NCBI RefSeq assembly: GCF_008638345.1
Contig: NZ_VTVA01000012.1
Span: 62,001-126,000, forward strand
Source: Pseudomonas saliphila
GTDB lineage: Bacteria > Pseudomonadota > Gammaproteobacteria > Pseudomonadales > Pseudomonadaceae
Direction of reading: 5' to 3'
DNA: 64,000 nucleotides
This document shows positions 17,975 to 26,587 of the stretch, piece by piece. The notes below the pieces were generated by a model. It had not been told where the DNA came from, did no database searches, and was given only the letters and a program-made list of their open reading frames with translations. Each line of letters opens with the position of its first letter. The stretch's first letter is position 1. A program made the translations under genes and the position numbers.

Positions 17975-19131
17975 GCGGGCCACTGGCAGGGGTGAAGGTC
18001 GTCGAGATCGTCGGCCTGGGCGCGGCGCCGTTCTGCGCCATGATGCTGGCCGATATGGGCGCGCAAGTGATCCGCATCGACCGGCCGGGCGGCGGCGAGA
18101 TCATGAAACTGGTCGAACCGCGTTTCGACGTCATGGCCCGTGGGCGGCGCTCGGTGGCCATCGACCTGAAAAAACCGGGCGCCACCGAGGCCGTGCTCGA
18201 CCTGGTGGCGCAAGCCGATATTCTGCTAGAAGGCTTCCGTCCCGGTGTGATGGAGCGCATGGGGCTGGGCCCGGACACCTGCCTGGCGCGCAACCCCAAA
18301 CTGGTCTACGGGCGCATGACCGGCTGGGGCCAGGACGGCCCGCTGGCGCAGGCAGCCGGCCACGACATCAACTACATCGCCCTGGCCGGTGTGCTGCATA
18401 CCATAGGCGCGCTGGGCGAACCGCCCTTGCCGCCCATGAACCTGATCGGCGACTTCGGTGGCGGCGGCATGCTGCTGGCCTTCGGCATCCTCTGTGCCCT
18501 GCATGAAGCAGGACGATCCGGCCACGGCCAGGTGGTCGACGCGGCCATGGCCGAAGGCTCGGCGCTGCTCGCCGCCATGAATTGGGGCTTCAAGGCCGCC
18601 GGACTGTGGCGCAACGAGCGCGGCAGCAACGTCAATGATGGTGGCGCCCACTTTTACGCTGCCTACGCCTGCGCCGATGGTCACTGCATTTCGATCGCCT
18701 CGGCCGAACCGCAGTTCTATGCCCTGCTGCGCCAGAAACTGGGGCTGGACGACCCGGCTTTCGATGCGCAACACGACCACCGGCGCTGGCCGGAACTCAA
18801 GGAGCGGCTCGCCGGGATCTTCAAGACCAGGACCCGCGCCGAATGGTGTGCGTTGCTGGAAGGCAGCGATGTCTGCTTCGCTCCGGTACTCGACTGGGAT
18901 GAAGCGCCCGGCCATCCGCACAACCGCGCACGCGGCATGTTCATCGACATTGATGGCGTCACCCAGCCGGCACCGGCGCCACGCTTCAGCCGCAGCTCGC
19001 CGCCACGGCCCAGCGCCCCCTCCGCCCCCGGCGCCGATACCGAAACGGCATTGCGCGACTGGGGCTTCGATCCAGGCCGGATCGACGCGCTGCGCGCCAG
19101 CGGGGCGCTACCGCCGCAGCCGGGTACCTGA
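17971..19131 (+). CDS. CaiB/BaiF family, alpha-methylacyl-CoA racemase-like
   Basis: 386 residues starting at the ATG overlapping the ACAD stop; the open frame extends upstream but the start MSGPLAGVKVVE aligns with the family. His131 (GHDINY), Asp161 (GDFGGGG) and Glu246 (EPQFY) match the MCR catalytic set, as in the paralogue at 462. Predicted to interconvert 2-methylacyl-CoA epimers. The coupling to an ACAD upstream suggests it provides the S-epimer to that dehydrogenase. Two racemases in one cluster suggest either two methyl-branch steps or two substrates. Confidence 0.9.
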   Translation: MSGPLAGVKVVEIVGLGAAPFCAMMLADMGAQVIRIDRPGGGEIMKLVEPRFDVMARGRRSVAIDLKKPGATEAVLDLVAQADILLEGFRPGVMERMGLGPDTCLARNPKLVYGRMTGWGQDGPLAQAAGHDINYIALAGVLHTIGALGEPPLPPMNLIGDFGGGGMLLAFGILCALHEAGRSGHGQVVDAAMAEGSALLAAMNWGFKAAGLWRNERGSNVNDGGAHFYAAYACADGHCISIASAEPQFYALLRQKLGLDDPAFDAQHDHRRWPELKERLAGIFKTRTRAEWCALLEGSDVCFAPVLDWDEAPGHPHNRARGMFIDIDGVTQPAPAPRFSRSSPPRPSAPSAPGADTETALRDWGFDPGRIDALRASGALPPQPGT

Positions 19132-19161
19132 ATCCAGCCCCCTCCGACAACAGGAAGACAC

Positions 19162-20226
19162 ATGACCATGTTCATCGACAAGAGCCGGGAAGCGGTACAG
19201 GACTGGGACGCCATCTCCCGCTACCTCGCCGGGCAAAATATAACCCTCGACCGCGACATCGAGATTCGCCAGTTCGCCTCGGGCATCGCCAATATGAACT
19301 ACCTCGTTTCGCTCGATGGCAAGCCGGCGGTGTTCCGCCGACCACCCAACAACGACGCGCCCCCCGGCGCCTACGACTTCGCCCGCCAGCACAAGATCCT
19401 CTCGCGGCTGGGCAAGTGCCTGCCGACCACGCCGCTCGGGCTGGCGTATTGCGACGACACCAGCGTGATCGGCGTGCCCTTCCTGATCAGCGAGTTCCGA
19501 AAGGGGGTCGCCATCTCCCGCGAACTGCCGGCGCGGCTCGCTGGGGTGGACGACATCGGCGGCAAGCTCAGCGCGCTGATCGTCGGCGCCCTGGCGCAAC
19601 TGCACCGCATCTCCCCTGCCGAGGCCGGGCTCGCCGACCTGGGCAAGGCCGAAGGCTTCATCGCCCGGCAAATCCACGGCTGGCACAAGCGCGCCTCGCG
19701 GGTCATGTCGGGCCAGCAGATGCGGATGGTCGACGTGCTTCGGGACTGGCTGGTCGCCCACCAGCCGGCCGAACGGCCGACGACCCTGGTGCATCTGGAC
19801 TTCAAGCTGGACAACGTGCTGGTCGATCCAGACAGCCTGACCGTGCAGGGCATCGTCGACTGGGAGATGGCGACCATCGGCGACCCTTACTACGACCTGA
19901 TGCTGATGCTCAGCGTCTGGGGCGAGCCGGCGGACAGCTTGGTCTATGCACGGCAGTGGTGCATGCCCTGCACCGCTCCCGGTTGGTGGACCCGGCGCAT
20001 GGCGCTGGAGGCCTATCAACAGCAGACCGGCACCCACCTGCCCGAGCCGGAGGTGAAGTTCTACTGGCTGCTGGCGATGTTTCGCAACATCGGCGCACTG
20101 GCCCAACTGATCGTACTTTACCAGCGCGAGGCCATGCCGAACGCCAGCACCATCGACATGCCCGCCGTCCTCGCCTCCACCCTCGACCACGCCATGGCCT
20201 TGACCCGCAGGCCGCTCGACTGGTAG
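19162..20226 (+). CDS. APH-fold phosphotransferase (ACAD10/11-type kinase)
   Basis: 354 residues; AGGAAG lies 6 bp before the ATG. The catalytic loop reads LVHLDFKLDNVLV near 209-221 (Leu in place of the usual Gly after His, with Asp and Asn kept) and IVDWEMATIGDPYYDL near 231-246 gives the metal-binding Asp. It follows the ACAD/racemase pair by 30 bp. By family and position it probably phosphorylates a hydroxyacyl-CoA in concert with the ACAD at 16706; an antibiotic kinase is unlikely. Only modest resemblance to the kinase at 6559, so they are not a recent duplication. Confidence 0.86.
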   Translation: MTMFIDKSREAVQDWDAISRYLAGQNITLDRDIEIRQFASGIANMNYLVSLDGKPAVFRRPPNNDAPPGAYDFARQHKILSRLGKCLPTTPLGLAYCDDTSVIGVPFLISEFRKGVAISRELPARLAGVDDIGGKLSALIVGALAQLHRISPAEAGLADLGKAEGFIARQIHGWHKRASRVMSGQQMRMVDVLRDWLVAHQPAERPTTLVHLDFKLDNVLVDPDSLTVQGIVDWEMATIGDPYYDLMLMLSVWGEPADSLVYARQWCMPCTAPGWWTRRMALEAYQQQTGTHLPEPEVKFYWLLAMFRNIGALAQLIVLYQREAMPNASTIDMPAVLASTLDHAMALTRRPLDW

Positions 20227-20324
20227 AGGAGCTAACGTGGCAAACATGCACCGGGCGTCGGCGCAAGACCATCCTGCCGCACCCGATCACCAACACACTG
20301 AGCAAAAGATAAGGAGCCGCCGAC

Positions 20325-21026
20325 ATGAAAAAAGAAACCGCTCTGCCCCCTTCGCATGGCACACAGCCGTTTGACCAGGTAATCTTCAAACGACGCTCGG
20401 TTCGTGGCTTCCTTCCCGATGAAGTACCCGACGACAGGTTGCAGGAGGTCTTCGCGCTTGCTCAGCAGACGCCATCCAACTGCAATGTACAACCCTGGAT
20501 AGTCCATGTGGTGTCGGGCCAGGCCCGGAATACTCTCCAGGAGGGATTGCTCGCAGCGGCTAGGTTTCCTGAAAACATGCATCCAGACTGGCCCGTTGAC
20601 ATCAAGTATGAAGGTGTCCACCGGGAAAGGCAGTTCGATGCCGCCATCCAGCTCTATGGCGCCATGGGTGTGGAAAGACAGGACATGGCCGGGCGCAATG
20701 AAGCCTTCCTGCGCAATTTCGCCTTTTTCGACGCGCCCCACGTAGCCTTCATCTTCTTGCCGGTGCCCTTCGATGTCCGCCAGGCAACGGACTGTGGCAT
20801 GTATGCCCAGACGCTGATGCTGGCAATGACGTCGCGCGGGATTGATTCCTGCGCCCAGGGCGCCCTGACTCTGTATCCCGACCTGGTACGCGAACAGCTC
20901 GGCATTTCAGCGCAACAGCGATTGCTGCTGGGAATCTCCTTCGGTTATGAGGATATCGAGGTGAAAGCGAACGCCGCCCGTGTTGGCCGGGGAACGCTGT
21001 CCCAATCCGTACGATTCCACCGCTGA
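20325..21026 (+). CDS. Nitroreductase-family flavoprotein
   Basis: 233 residues with AAGGAGCC upstream. The FMN-binding start RRSVRGFLPDEV, the PSNCNVQPW segment near 50-58 and the DCGMYAQTLMLAM helix are typical of NfsA/NfsB-like enzymes. The family reduces nitro groups, quinones or enones with NAD(P)H. Within a catabolic cluster an ene/enone or flavin reductase role is possible, but no substrate can be assigned. It is the last gene of the first + strand run apart from the unknown gene at 21144. Confidence 0.85.
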   Translation: MKKETALPPSHGTQPFDQVIFKRRSVRGFLPDEVPDDRLQEVFALAQQTPSNCNVQPWIVHVVSGQARNTLQEGLLAAARFPENMHPDWPVDIKYEGVHRERQFDAAIQLYGAMGVERQDMAGRNEAFLRNFAFFDAPHVAFIFLPVPFDVRQATDCGMYAQTLMLAMTSRGIDSCAQGALTLYPDLVREQLGISAQQRLLLGISFGYEDIEVKANAARVGRGTLSQSVRFHR

Positions 21027-21143
21027 ATCATGTGACGGGTATAAAGCTGTCGTTTCGGACGATGACACCCAGGACCGATCCCAGAAGTATGGCAGGCAAC
21101 CGGCGGCGGCTGTCCCGTGGGAGGGACAAGGGCGCTTTTATGG

Positions 21144-21968
21144 ATGAAAACCACGGGGGAACCCTGTTTGGAACACTACAAAAACAATAAAAAACACCAT
21201 TTTCATTTTCTCGGCTGTCTGTGCCTGTGCCTGGCGCTGTCGACATCCTCTCCGGCCGCCAAGGCCGAGGGCTCGACAAGTCGCCAGGATGATATCCAGG
21301 AGATGAGAACGCTGGCGACATCGGTGACAGCGAACGTGCTGGTCTATTTCAATCTCATCAATGGTACCCCCTACGATATCGGCAATGGCGAAGCCTACAG
21401 GCGTGACATGTCGCACCTGCTGAAACTGTCCAGACAGCTTGGCCACGGCCCGATCACCGAGCAGGCCCAGCTCTTGGGCACAGCCATCGCCGATCTGGAG
21501 AACCTGCCGCAGTCCGGAACTGAAGCGCGCTCGGCGCTGCCGGCCTATGCCCGCTGGTTGCCCCCGGTTATCGACGCCCATGCTCAGTTCGACAGCTCGC
21601 TCAGTGCCCTCTACGACAGCTTGGCGCCAACATCGGAGATTCGCCGTGCACTGCATGACCTCAGCCATGATATCGGCCATCTGCTGCTTGACTATCAGCG
21701 GGCATCCTTCCCCTACCTGTCCACCGTCTGGCTTCCCGACGACCAGGCCATTGTCGCGCTGAATGCCTCGCTGGAACACCGGTTCGCCGCGCTATCAGCG
21801 CAGGATGCCAGGCTGGCGCAGGCCCTGGAGGGGCCGGTTCGGAATTATCACTTCGTACGCCAGCGCCTGCTCACACCCGGACCCGGACCCGGACAATGGG
21901 CCCCGAATGCCGTCGAGCGTTACCTGATGCGGGCCATGCAGGCGCTGGATGCGGAGGCACGACATTGA
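21144..21968 (+). CDS. Unknown exported helical protein
   Basis: 274 residues from ATG 21144; an in-frame GTG at 21117 is an alternative and no strong ribosome site decides. A signal peptide is visible: basic and His-rich start (KNNKKHHFHF), a hydrophobic core (LGCLCLCLALSTSSPA) and a likely cut after AAKA. The mature part is predicted mostly helical, with many Leu/Ala heptad-like stretches and few prolines until the TPGPGPGQW segment near residues 247-255. I do not recognise a family; the first mature part (DDIQEMRTLATSVTANVLVYFN) recalls periplasmic sensing helices of chemoreceptors, but there is no membrane anchor later. Convergent with the hotdog gene at 21988. Confidence 0.7.
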   Translation: MKTTGEPCLEHYKNNKKHHFHFLGCLCLCLALSTSSPAAKAEGSTSRQDDIQEMRTLATSVTANVLVYFNLINGTPYDIGNGEAYRRDMSHLLKLSRQLGHGPITEQAQLLGTAIADLENLPQSGTEARSALPAYARWLPPVIDAHAQFDSSLSALYDSLAPTSEIRRALHDLSHDIGHLLLDYQRASFPYLSTVWLPDDQAIVALNASLEHRFAALSAQDARLAQALEGPVRNYHFVRQRLLTPGPGPGQWAPNAVERYLMRAMQALDAEARH

Positions 21969-21987
21969 ACTGTAGCAAGTGGCGCCA

Positions 21988-22419
21988 TCAGTCATCGGCG
22001 GGCAGCAGTACGCTGGCCTCGCCGACCACTTTCAGCTCCCCGGCCTGGCAGGTCACACGCACCTCTACTCGCGCCAGCCGTTCCCCGTCATGCTCGGCCA
22101 TGTCGACAATCTCGCCACTGCATACCAGCGCGGTACCCAACTCCACCCTGCTGACGAAACGCACGCCAAACCGGCAAATCCGCGATTGCGGTATCCAGTC
22201 GGTGAGAAAACGGCCAAGGTAGGCCATCGACAGCATGCCGTGGGCAAAGACATCAGGCAGCCCGGCCCGCCGGGCAAAGTCGCTGTCGATATGCACCGGG
22301 TTGTGGTCACTGGATGCGCCCGCGTACAGCGCCAGCGTGGTTCGGTCGAGGGGAGCTAACCGCAATGGTTGCGGGCCAGCAGGGTTGTCAGTGGGCTGGT
22401 CGCGTTCGATCCGGCTCAT
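21988..22419 (-). CDS. MaoC-like hotdog dehydratase subunit
   Basis: 143 residues. The R-hydratase signature YAGASSDHNPVHID near 32-45 supplies the Asp and His of the active site, followed by DVFAHGML. A single hotdog domain, so it should work as part of a dimer. Its start overlaps the stop of the next hotdog gene at 22416 by four bases, so the two are probably a catalytic and a non-catalytic subunit of a heteromeric enoyl-CoA hydratase, as known for HadAB and ChsH1/H2-type enzymes that take bulky acyl groups. Confidence 0.85.
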   Translation of the reverse strand: MSRIERDQPTDNPAGPQPLRLAPLDRTTLALYAGASSDHNPVHIDSDFARRAGLPDVFAHGMLSMAYLGRFLTDWIPQSRICRFGVRFVSRVELGTALVCSGEIVDMAEHDGERLARVEVRVTCQAGELKVVGEASVLLPADD

Positions 22420-22889
22420 GCCGACCTCCTGTCATTGCGCTGCACACCCACACAACGCAGATCGGCAATATGCACGCCCGTGTTGGCATCGGTGACCCGC
22501 GTTTCACGTACGAAGAACTCCAAAGCCCCGTCACGTCGGCTGTAAATGTCACTCAGGCGCGGCTCGAAGGTGAGCACATCGCCGGCGCAGGCCATCCGGT
22601 GATAGACGAACGACTGTTCGCCATGCAGCAGACGCCCCAGGTCCATATCGAGCAGCCGTTGCAGCGCCCAGGGATCGGGGGAGTCGTTCTCCAGGCAGAA
22701 CAGAAATGTTGGCGGCACCGGAATATGTCGATAGCCGGCATTTCGCGCCGCGGTCTCGTCCAGATAGACCGGATCGAGTTGCCCCGTGGCCTTGGCGAAA
22801 AATCGCAAACGGCCCTTTTCCACCTCGACGCTGTGCGGCGTCAGGCAATGGCCAATCAGAGTCCTGTCCAGCATGCTGTTCCCCATCAT
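22416..22889 (-). CDS. FAS1-type dehydratase/MaoC N-terminal hotdog protein
   Basis: 157 residues, with an alternative start at 22874 (MLDRTL) behind GGGG. The pattern VEKGRLRFFAKATGQ, then AGYRHIPVPPTFLF and LLHGEQSFVYHRM is that of the substrate-binding hotdog half (FAS1_DH_region) which lacks the hydratase Asp/His pair. It overlaps the VOC gene upstream (ATGA) and the MaoC gene downstream. Together with the MaoC protein it probably hydrates a large or ring-bearing enoyl-CoA (inference from family). Confidence 0.83.
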   Translation of the reverse strand: MMGNSMLDRTLIGHCLTPHSVEVEKGRLRFFAKATGQLDPVYLDETAARNAGYRHIPVPPTFLFCLENDSPDPWALQRLLDMDLGRLLHGEQSFVYHRMACAGDVLTFEPRLSDIYSRRDGALEFFVRETRVTDANTGVHIADLRCVGVQRNDRRSA

Positions 22890-23884
22890 GATAGCTGCGG
22901 ACGCGCTTTCCAGTTGGCGAAGGGATTGAAAATGAAGTCGTCGATATTGCTTGCAAAGGCTTCGGTCAATTCCATATGGAAGCCGAGCCTTGGCATCAGA
23001 TCGACGATCCGCTGCGGAGCGAGATTTTCCGGAACGTTTTCGCTACCGACCAGCTTGCCGAAATCGAGCGAGAAACTGCGCAGATCCTGCACACCTTGTC
23101 GCGTCAGCACCGCTACGGTCTCGGGCATGTCGCGCACCAACCAGGTGATGTTGTGAATGGCACGGCCTCTCCTCGCAAGCAGTTGCGCCCATGAGGAATC
23201 TTCCGTCTTCGGACGGCAGTATTGAAGAACCACATCACCCAGATTCACATGAACGATATCGAGCGAACCCAAGCTGCCGAGAAACTCGGCGAAGCGGCTC
23301 TCGACCTTCCCGGAGCCAAACACCCGACGTAACAGGCCACAGGGGTCGTCCAGATCGTCAACGGCGAGTTCGACATGCAGAAGGGGAGACAAATTACCAA
23401 AAAGCGCGGCGCCCGGCTGCTCATCATCGCCCGCGACCTTCGAGCTGCCAATGGCGCCCTCGATCAGTTCGAGGTTGAAGCCGAGGCGGTCCATCGTCGC
23501 AAACACACAGACCGGCGCCTCGACCGAACCGGTGGCGGTCTGCAACGCAATTCTCGAGCGTTCGAGGATAGCAATGCCTTCCTGCGCGAACTCAATCACC
23601 ATGGACTCAAGATCGTCGACGAAAAACGCAAGGCTATGAACCTGTGGACCTTGCTCCCTGAGCAGCCGATGAAGTCGTCCGCCCGCCGGCTCTGGCTGGA
23701 CGAACTGCAGCGTGACATCGCCGAGCCCCACGTGCAGTATCCGCGCCGAACTCGTCAGATGGAAAGACGAGGACGCCCGCACCAACCCCGAGGCGGCAAA
23801 AACCTCGCCGAGCAACCGTACCGCGTCGCCCGCGTCACCCACAATTGCACTGATATGGCTTAGAACCGAAAGTTGTACTGGCAT
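22886..23884 (-). CDS. VOC/glyoxalase-fold protein, two-domain
   Basis: 332 residues from ATG 23884, chosen for its AGGAGGGTGC site; an open frame extends further upstream. Two VOC repeats are seen, roughly 1-140 (SHISAIVGDAGDAVRLL ... GLGDVTLQFVQP) and 165-320 (LLHVELAVDDLDDPCGLL ... NLGDVVLQY). The family includes methylmalonyl-CoA epimerase, extradiol dioxygenases and glyoxalases. The metal ligands cannot be assigned with confidence from sequence. Its coupling to hotdog hydratases suggests an acyl-CoA substrate, for example epimerisation, but this is open. Confidence 0.75.
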   Translation of the reverse strand: MPVQLSVLSHISAIVGDAGDAVRLLGEVFAASGLVRASSSFHLTSSARILHVGLGDVTLQFVQPEPAGGRLHRLLREQGPQVHSLAFFVDDLESMVIEFAQEGIAILERSRIALQTATGSVEAPVCVFATMDRLGFNLELIEGAIGSSKVAGDDEQPGAALFGNLSPLLHVELAVDDLDDPCGLLRRVFGSGKVESRFAEFLGSLGSLDIVHVNLGDVVLQYCRPKTEDSSWAQLLARRGRAIHNITWLVRDMPETVAVLTRQGVQDLRSFSLDFGKLVGSENVPENLAPQRIVDLMPRLGFHMELTEAFASNIDDFIFNPFANWKARPQLS

Positions 23885-23995
23885 GCACCCTCCTTTACCC
23901 AGCTTGGTGTTATTCATTCGCGCCGCATAGCCAGACCTGCCGGCCAAACGCCGCCCGTAGGCGGCTTAATCACATCGCCAGGCACGAGCACTCGC

Positions 23996-24796
23996 CTACT
24001 TCGCAGTACCGTAACGAGGTGGGCGTTTTTCGATAAACGCCGTCATGGCTTCGCGGAAGTCCTCACCATGGGCGCACAGGGTCTGGTTGCGATCTTCCAT
24101 GGCGATCACCGCTTCCAGGCTCGGGCCGTCGATGGCATGGCCCAGCACCTCCTTGGTCAGGCGCAGCCCCAGAGGAGCGGTTCTGAGCATATCCTCGATC
24201 AGGGCATTGGCTTCCCCATCGAGTTGTTCCGGCTCGACCACGCGACTAACCAGCCCCAGTTCGCAAGCGCGCCGCGCGTCGATGAAGCGCCCGGTCAGCA
24301 TGTATTCCGCAGCGGCCGAACTGCCGACCATACGCGGCAGGAAATAGCTGAGCCCCATGTCGCAGGCGCTAAAGCCGATACGGATGAACGCGGCGTTCAG
24401 GCGCAGGGTGGGTGTGGCGATACGCACATCCGTCGCTAGGGCCAGGGCAAAACCGCCGCCGCAGGCGGGACCGTTGAGCAAACCAATGATCGGTTGCGGG
24501 CAGCGGCGCATGGCGATGACGATATCGCGGTAGCGGCGGGTAGATGCCAACCCCTCCGACACCGAAAGCGTCGTGGTCTGCGCAGCGTGTTCCGTGAGGT
24601 CGAGTCCGGCACAGAAAGCCCGACCCGCACCGCGCATGACCACGACCCGGATATCCTCGCGCACGTACAAGCCGGTGAAGAGGCGTCCCAGCTCGTCGAC
24701 CAGTTCGAGGTTCAGCGCATTCAGGGCTTGCGGTCGGTTCAGCGTGACCCAGAGCACAGGGCCTCGCTCGTCCAGTTCGAGACAGTTGTATGTCAT
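23996..24796 (-). CDS. Crotonase-family protein, atypical active site
   Basis: 266 residues from ATG 24796 (GGAGG 11 bp upstream); a TTG at 24832 in the same frame would overlap the upstream SDR by four bases and is the alternative. The oxyanion loop FCAGLDL is kept, but both hydratase glutamates are missing: GGGFALA has Ala where hydratases have Glu and NAAFIRIG has Phe. It is therefore more likely an isomerase, hydrolase, lyase or racemase-type crotonase than a hydratase. It is the penultimate part of a long - strand run. Function not assigned. Confidence 0.83.
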   Translation of the reverse strand: MTYNCLELDERGPVLWVTLNRPQALNALNLELVDELGRLFTGLYVREDIRVVVMRGAGRAFCAGLDLTEHAAQTTTLSVSEGLASTRRYRDIVIAMRRCPQPIIGLLNGPACGGGFALALATDVRIATPTLRLNAAFIRIGFSACDMGLSYFLPRMVGSSAAAEYMLTGRFIDARRACELGLVSRVVEPEQLDGEANALIEDMLRTAPLGLRLTKEVLGHAIDGPSLEAVIAMEDRNQTLCAHGEDFREAMTAFIEKRPPRYGTAK

Positions 24797-24828
24797 ATTT
24801 TTTGCTGCCTCCATACCTTGTTTGCTGC

Positions 24829-25719
24829 TCAAGTCGTGCGCCTGGCCTTGTCGGCGGAATTGCGTTCGTCGATGAGTTGGCGGGTACGCCGCCAGTCTTC
24901 GTCGGTCAAGCTGGTCAGCTTGGCGAAGTTACCGCCGGTCGCCGGGTACAGCCCGCCGTCGATCACGATGGTTTCGCCATTGATGTAGTCGGAGCCCGGT
25001 GCCATCAGGTAGACCGCCAGGTTCGCCAGCTCGGACATCTCCCCGGCGCGTTGCATGGGCACATCGTCGCCGGGTTTGGCGGCCCCGGTGGGATCCAACC
25101 TGGCGGCAGCACTCTCGGTGGGAAAGACCCCCGGCGCGATGGCATTGACGCGTATGCCACGGCCACCCCATTCGACCGCAAGGGATTGCGTCATCGCATT
25201 CAGACCGGCTTTCGACATGGCAGAGGGCACGGTGAACGCCGAACCGTTCCAGACCCAGGTGACCAGCGTCGACAGGACGTTGGCGTGCTGGCCCGCCGCC
25301 AGCCAGCGCTTGCCGCACTCCAGCGTGACATAGAAGGAGCCGTGGAAGACGATATTGGCAATCGCGTCGAAGGCCCGGGGAGACAAGTCTTCGGTACGGC
25401 TGACGAAGTTCCCGGCGGCGTTGTTGATCAGGCCGGTCAGCGCGCCGCCGTCGGTCCAGATGCTGTCGAGCATGGCCGCGATGGCCTCGGGCTGGCGGAT
25501 GTCGCAGGTCAGAGCCACTACCTTGCCGCCATGCCGCGCCATCAACTCGGTGGCAGTCTGTTCGACCACGTCTCCACGACGCCCGCAGATATAAACCTCG
25601 CTACCCAGCAGCAGAAAGGCTTCGGCCATGACCCGCCCCAGCCCCGTCCCGCCACCGGTGATCAGGATGCGCTGCCCGCGCATCAGCCCCGGTTTGAACA
25701 TCAAGTCGTCAAGCAGCAT
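24829..25719 (-). CDS. SDR, 2,4-dienoyl-CoA reductase (DECR)-like
   Basis: 296 residues with GAGAGGAGG before the ATG. TGGGTGLG near 22-29 binds NADP(H). Instead of the classical Tyr-x3-Lys the sequence reads TVPSAMSKAGLNAMTQSLA, the form known in mitochondrial DECR1 (VPSAxAKAG), so it is an enoyl/dienoyl-CoA reductase-type SDR rather than a hydroxyl dehydrogenase. Such an enzyme removes conjugated double bonds that block beta-oxidation. Its neighbours are a PaaG-like isomerase and an atypical crotonase, which fits the processing of unsaturated acyl-CoAs. Confidence 0.86.
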   Translation of the reverse strand: MLLDDLMFKPGLMRGQRILITGGGTGLGRVMAEAFLLLGSEVYICGRRGDVVEQTATELMARHGGKVVALTCDIRQPEAIAAMLDSIWTDGGALTGLINNAAGNFVSRTEDLSPRAFDAIANIVFHGSFYVTLECGKRWLAAGQHANVLSTLVTWVWNGSAFTVPSAMSKAGLNAMTQSLAVEWGGRGIRVNAIAPGVFPTESAAARLDPTGAAKPGDDVPMQRAGEMSELANLAVYLMAPGSDYINGETIVIDGGLYPATGGNFAKLTSLTDEDWRRTRQLIDERNSADKARRTT

Positions 25720-25758
25720 TGGTGCCTCCTCTCATTGCTCATGCACAGGCATTCAGGA

Positions 25759-26559
25759 TCAACGCTCGAAGACAGGGGCGCGCTTCTCGAAGAACGCCTT
25801 CACGCCCTCCTTGAAGGCAGGTGCGTCCAGCAGTTCGCGCTGCCGATCCCGTTCATAGCCGAGCTGGGCCACCAGGTCCTGGCTATCAGCCGCATCCAGC
25901 GCGCGACGCGCTTCGAGGGCACTACGCGGCGGTGCCTGGGCCAGCCGCCCGGCAATCCTTCTCGCCTCGTCCAGCAACACATCATCCTCGACACAGGCCC
26001 AGATCAGTCCCCATTCCCGCGCTTTCTCCGCCGACAAGCGGTCGCCCAGCAGCAGCAAACCAAGACTTCGTGCACGCCCGATCCGTTGCGGCAGAAACCA
26101 GCTTGCGCCCATGTCCGGCACAATGCCCAGACGTGGCAGAAACGGTGTGAGAAAATAGGCCGAGCGTGTGGCAATCACGATGTCCGCCGCCAGCGCCAGA
26201 GCCATTCCCCCACCAGCGGCAACGCCATTCACGGCGGCCACCACCGGCAGAGGAAACTGCTGCAATGCCAGAATGAGCGGATTGGCGAGCGCATCCATGG
26301 TCACCGCAGCACGCTCGCCGAGGGACCTGCCATCGACATCGACGGCATCCATTTTTCCGAGGTCGGCGCCGGAGCAGAATGCCTGCCCCGCACCGGTGAG
26401 AATCAATGCCCACGCATCATCCTGTGTGCACAGCCACTCCAGCGCTTCGATCATTTCCCCCAGGGTAGCCTCCGACAGACTGTTCTGGCTGTCGGGATGG
26501 TTCAGCGTCAGCGTGGCGATATGATCGGAAATGTCCACATTGATCGTCGAGAACGTCAT
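25759..26559 (-). CDS. Enoyl-CoA isomerase (PaaG-like crotonase)
   Basis: 266 residues; TTGAGGAGA precedes the ATG. The oxyanion loop FCSGADL is at 61-67. Asp149 in LGIVPDMGASWFLP corresponds to the catalytic Asp of PaaG (VPDxGG), and GGGMALA lacks the hydratase Glu. This pattern indicates delta3-delta2 (or 2,3-3,4) enoyl-CoA isomerase activity. In this cluster it would move a double bond into conjugation with the thioester before hydration. Confidence 0.87.
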   Translation of the reverse strand: MTFSTINVDISDHIATLTLNHPDSQNSLSEATLGEMIEALEWLCTQDDAWALILTGAGQAFCSGADLGKMDAVDVDGRSLGERAAVTMDALANPLILALQQFPLPVVAAVNGVAAGGGMALALAADIVIATRSAYFLTPFLPRLGIVPDMGASWFLPQRIGRARSLGLLLLGDRLSAEKAREWGLIWACVEDDVLLDEARRIAGRLAQAPPRSALEARRALDAADSQDLVAQLGYERDRQRELLDAPAFKEGVKAFFEKRAPVFER

Positions 26560-26587
26560 AGCGGTGTCTCCTCAATCAGGATGGCGT

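Noticed and set aside
19108..20247. 379-codon open frame on the - strand
   Set aside because: Antisense to the kinase at 19162, whose catalytic motifs and ribosome site are clear; the reverse frame shows no motif.
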